Shown here one piece after another: positions 39,257 to 41,185 of a stretch of DNA of 41,185 nucleotides. Every line of letters begins with the position of its first letter. Positions within the stretch are counted from its first letter, which is position 1. The notes under the pieces are model-generated. The model was given only the letters and a program-made list of their open reading frames with translations. It ran no database searches and was not told the DNA's origin. Origin of the DNA: Bacteroidales bacterium UBA1410 (GTDB lineage Bacteria; Bacteroidota; Bacteroidia; Bacteroidales; Dysgonomonadaceae). The stretch covers positions 1-41,185 of the forward strand of contig DBPW01000028.1 of the NCBI GenBank assembly GCA_002305015.1, written 5' to 3'. A program made the position numbers and the translations under genes.

Positions 39257-41167
39257 TCAATACCTGGGATTTTGTGACAGATTTGGATTTAATGCTAATT
39301 CATTGTTAGGAATAGGGTACAACTGTTGATAGCTTTCAATTCCCAAAACTTCAACTGCAATGCCTAATCGTTTAAGTAGCGCGAAGTAACCATAGTCTTT
39401 ACCAATGAACTTTTTCCAAAGATCAGCAATCTCATATTCAGGCTTTGAGGGCAGCTCCTGTAACGGATCCATATTACCGGCAACTCTGATTTGATTCAAC
39501 AGAGCCAGCAACTCTGAACTCCTGTTTGCGGCTGCCAATGATTCGGCATAATTGAGATAGATACCTGTATTCCTGTAAATCGGGTGCAAATTCCCTTTTT
39601 TCAGATATTGACTAAATATTTGAAAGGGTTGGTAATTTTCATTTTCAGAATAGAGCAATGCAAATATTGCCTCAGTATTATTGATATCAGTATAGACAGC
39701 ATTACTTAGGGGAGAAGGCTTATTTTTATCGGTAATTTTCTCGAAATAAGTTGCTGCTGCATTATAATCTTTGCGTTCCAGGTAAATTGCTCCAATCAGA
39801 GCATTTGCCAAATCTTTCGATACAAATATCTGATCATGCTGTGGCTCTTCTTTTAAATATGGGAAAGATTCATTCAGATCTGTTAGTAAAGCATTGAATA
39901 TTTCATCCTTATTCGTTCTGGAAATATACATTGCTTCTTCTATTGGTAATTGCTTTGTAATAAAAGGAACATCCCCCCAGTGCTGGACCATATCCAGATA
40001 AATTAAGGCACGCAATACCTTTGAGGTGGAAAGATAGGGTTTTGTATCGAATTGCGATACATCTGCAGAATGTTCAATTATTGAGTTTAAAGGGTGAATT
40101 GCTTGATATGCCAGAGACCAGGCATTATCAAGAATAGAATTGCGGGAATCTATATTTTCATTGTGGTCTATCAGTTTACACCGAACGGCATCCAGGACCA
40201 ATATATTCTCAAAATAGCTGCGAATTTTTGGATAAGGAGCTGTTAAAGCCTGTTTATAGTCATCCTCATTCACAAAAAAATTATCTTCTATTATTACATT
40301 ATTAGGAATATTTTCAAATTTAGCGTCAGTATCATCCAACTCGCCATCAACATTGCTATCGATAAACTTGCGAATATTTTCAATTTCAATTATTTTTTCT
40401 CGTTCCAAAAAATAAGATTTTAAATTTTCCATTACTTGAATGGAATACACATTTTTTTGACCCGTGTGAATCTGTTCCACCAAAGTACTATCCGAAATAA
40501 CACCATCAGTAGCAAAGTCATTGCTCAAATTGGCAATATACTCCGAAAACTTACCTTCACTTTTGTCATATAGTAAAACTGCTGAAATCGCGAGAAGTAC
40601 GGCTGCATCCTCGGTACCATCCGTCAAACTGATATCATCGGAATTTTTAACCTCTTTGGTGATGTGAAAAACATTCAAGAGTTCTTTATGAGCCTGTTTT
40701 TGCGCATCAGAAAAACTTAAACCATCCGAAACCAGATTCTTTATTCTTTTATAAACCAAATGCGTGATGATGTTTACGTTCACTTTGTCTTTGACGGAGA
40801 CATCGGCCAATGCATTCAGCGTAATTGGAGAAGAAGATATTTTTCCCGTTACTTCGTTATAAAAAAATCCGGATATCTCCAATTCCACAAACTGGCTTAC
40901 AAGCTCCATTTTTCTTTCGAAAATAAAATCGCCGTTTTCGTTAATTGTTCCGGTCGTAAAAATATTCTTACCGGTTTGTTTCAGTTCATTGTCCAATTCG
41001 TACAATGTAATCTTAGATCAGGTGATAAATGGTCCTTTTTCAATTTTACCGGATATGGTGGATTTAACGATAGGTTTAGCATTGTCAACGTTAGGAATAT
41101 CCTCGCCCGATTTCGAACAAGCCGCTATGAAAAGCGCTAAGAATAGGATTGAAGTTAATTTTTTCAT
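39257..41167 (-). pseudogene. SusD-like lipoprotein gene interrupted by an in-frame TGA
   Basis: Read from the ATG at 41167, the gene encodes a lipoprotein signal (MKKLTSILFLALFIAAC-SKS), then STISGKIEKGPFIT, a TGA at 41018-41020, and SKITLYELDNELKQTGKNIF, continuing in frame for about 585 codons. Homologous phrases usually read KGPFxxGS, so a Gly codon GGA probably became TGA. The N-terminal part is a lipoprotein domain seen ahead of other modules (about residues 30-230). The C-terminal part is SusD/RagB-like, with NDELIKA-type helices and the end ESYQQLYPIPNNELALNPNLSQNPRY. SusD proteins bind glycans for the SusC transporter; no SusC is in the window. A TTG at 41005 could restart translation but without a signal peptide. 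Confidence 0.8.
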
Positions 41168-41185
41168 ATGATAATATTTTATTCT

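Noticed and set aside
38998..39329. Two overlapping plus-strand ORFs (81 and 103 codons)
   Set aside because: Both run through the strong inverted repeats, are rich in Cys and lack any domain; the second runs into the antisense of the SusD-like gene. Structure explains the region better than coding.

Overview
The window looks like chromosomal DNA of a Bacteroidales bacterium (phylum Bacteroidota). Three things point there: repeated matches to the Bacteroidota -7 promoter motif TAnnTTTG ahead of genes, a trpB-first trp operon, and SusD-like and TIG/NHL lipoproteins. The genus cannot be fixed from sequence alone. Left of about 31.1 kb the genes are ordinary, compact core genes. To the right lies accessory DNA with shifted base composition, many short repeats and decayed genes.

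Core part, left to right: a TIG/NHL surface lipoprotein (-); rdgB (+) and a Gfo/Idh/MocA oxidoreductase (+); an EamA transporter (-); the complete trp operon trpB-E-G-D-C-F-A (-, read right to left); copA plus a small copper chaperone (-); cstA (+); a PiT phosphate transporter with a PhoU-like tail (+); an RNA methyltransferase, a periplasmic thioredoxin and a PNPOx-like protein (-); thrS-infC-rpmI-rplT (-); parE-coaD-ctpA (-); a GNAT protein (-); and rfbA-rfbC (+). The trp operon is preceded by what reads as a complete ribosome-mediated attenuator: promoter, 19-residue leader peptide with tandem Trp codons, a hairpin overlapping the end of the leader, a 9-bp antiterminator pairing and an intrinsic terminator. 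thrS is preceded by a 30-codon ORF whose stop overlaps the thrS start.

Accessory part: at 31.1 kb there is only the 3' part of a tRNA-Arg(UCU) gene, directly followed by a tyrosine recombinase. This is the usual scar of an element inserted in a tRNA gene; the other end is not in the window. Next come an AbiEi/AbiEii (type IV toxin-antitoxin) pair with a decayed second copy of the antitoxin start, and then a minus-strand cassette that resembles a phage lysis module without a phage: a DUF6266-like protein, a membrane-anchored coiled-coil (holin-like) protein, a GH19-like endolysin and a protein with unimolecular-spanin architecture.

The most unusual feature is in this cassette. Every gene has a different short repeat at its 5' side (11 bp, 30 bp, 14 bp, 15 bp). 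The 14-bp array is an expansion of the first 14 bp of the endolysin gene, and it forms 15 consecutive start-stop-overlapping minigenes (mostly MNRQQ-stop) that lead into the endolysin. Beyond it lie a G-rich low-complexity stretch, a heavily hairpinned segment (about 39.0-39.2 kb) and a SusD-like lipoprotein gene broken by an in-frame TGA.
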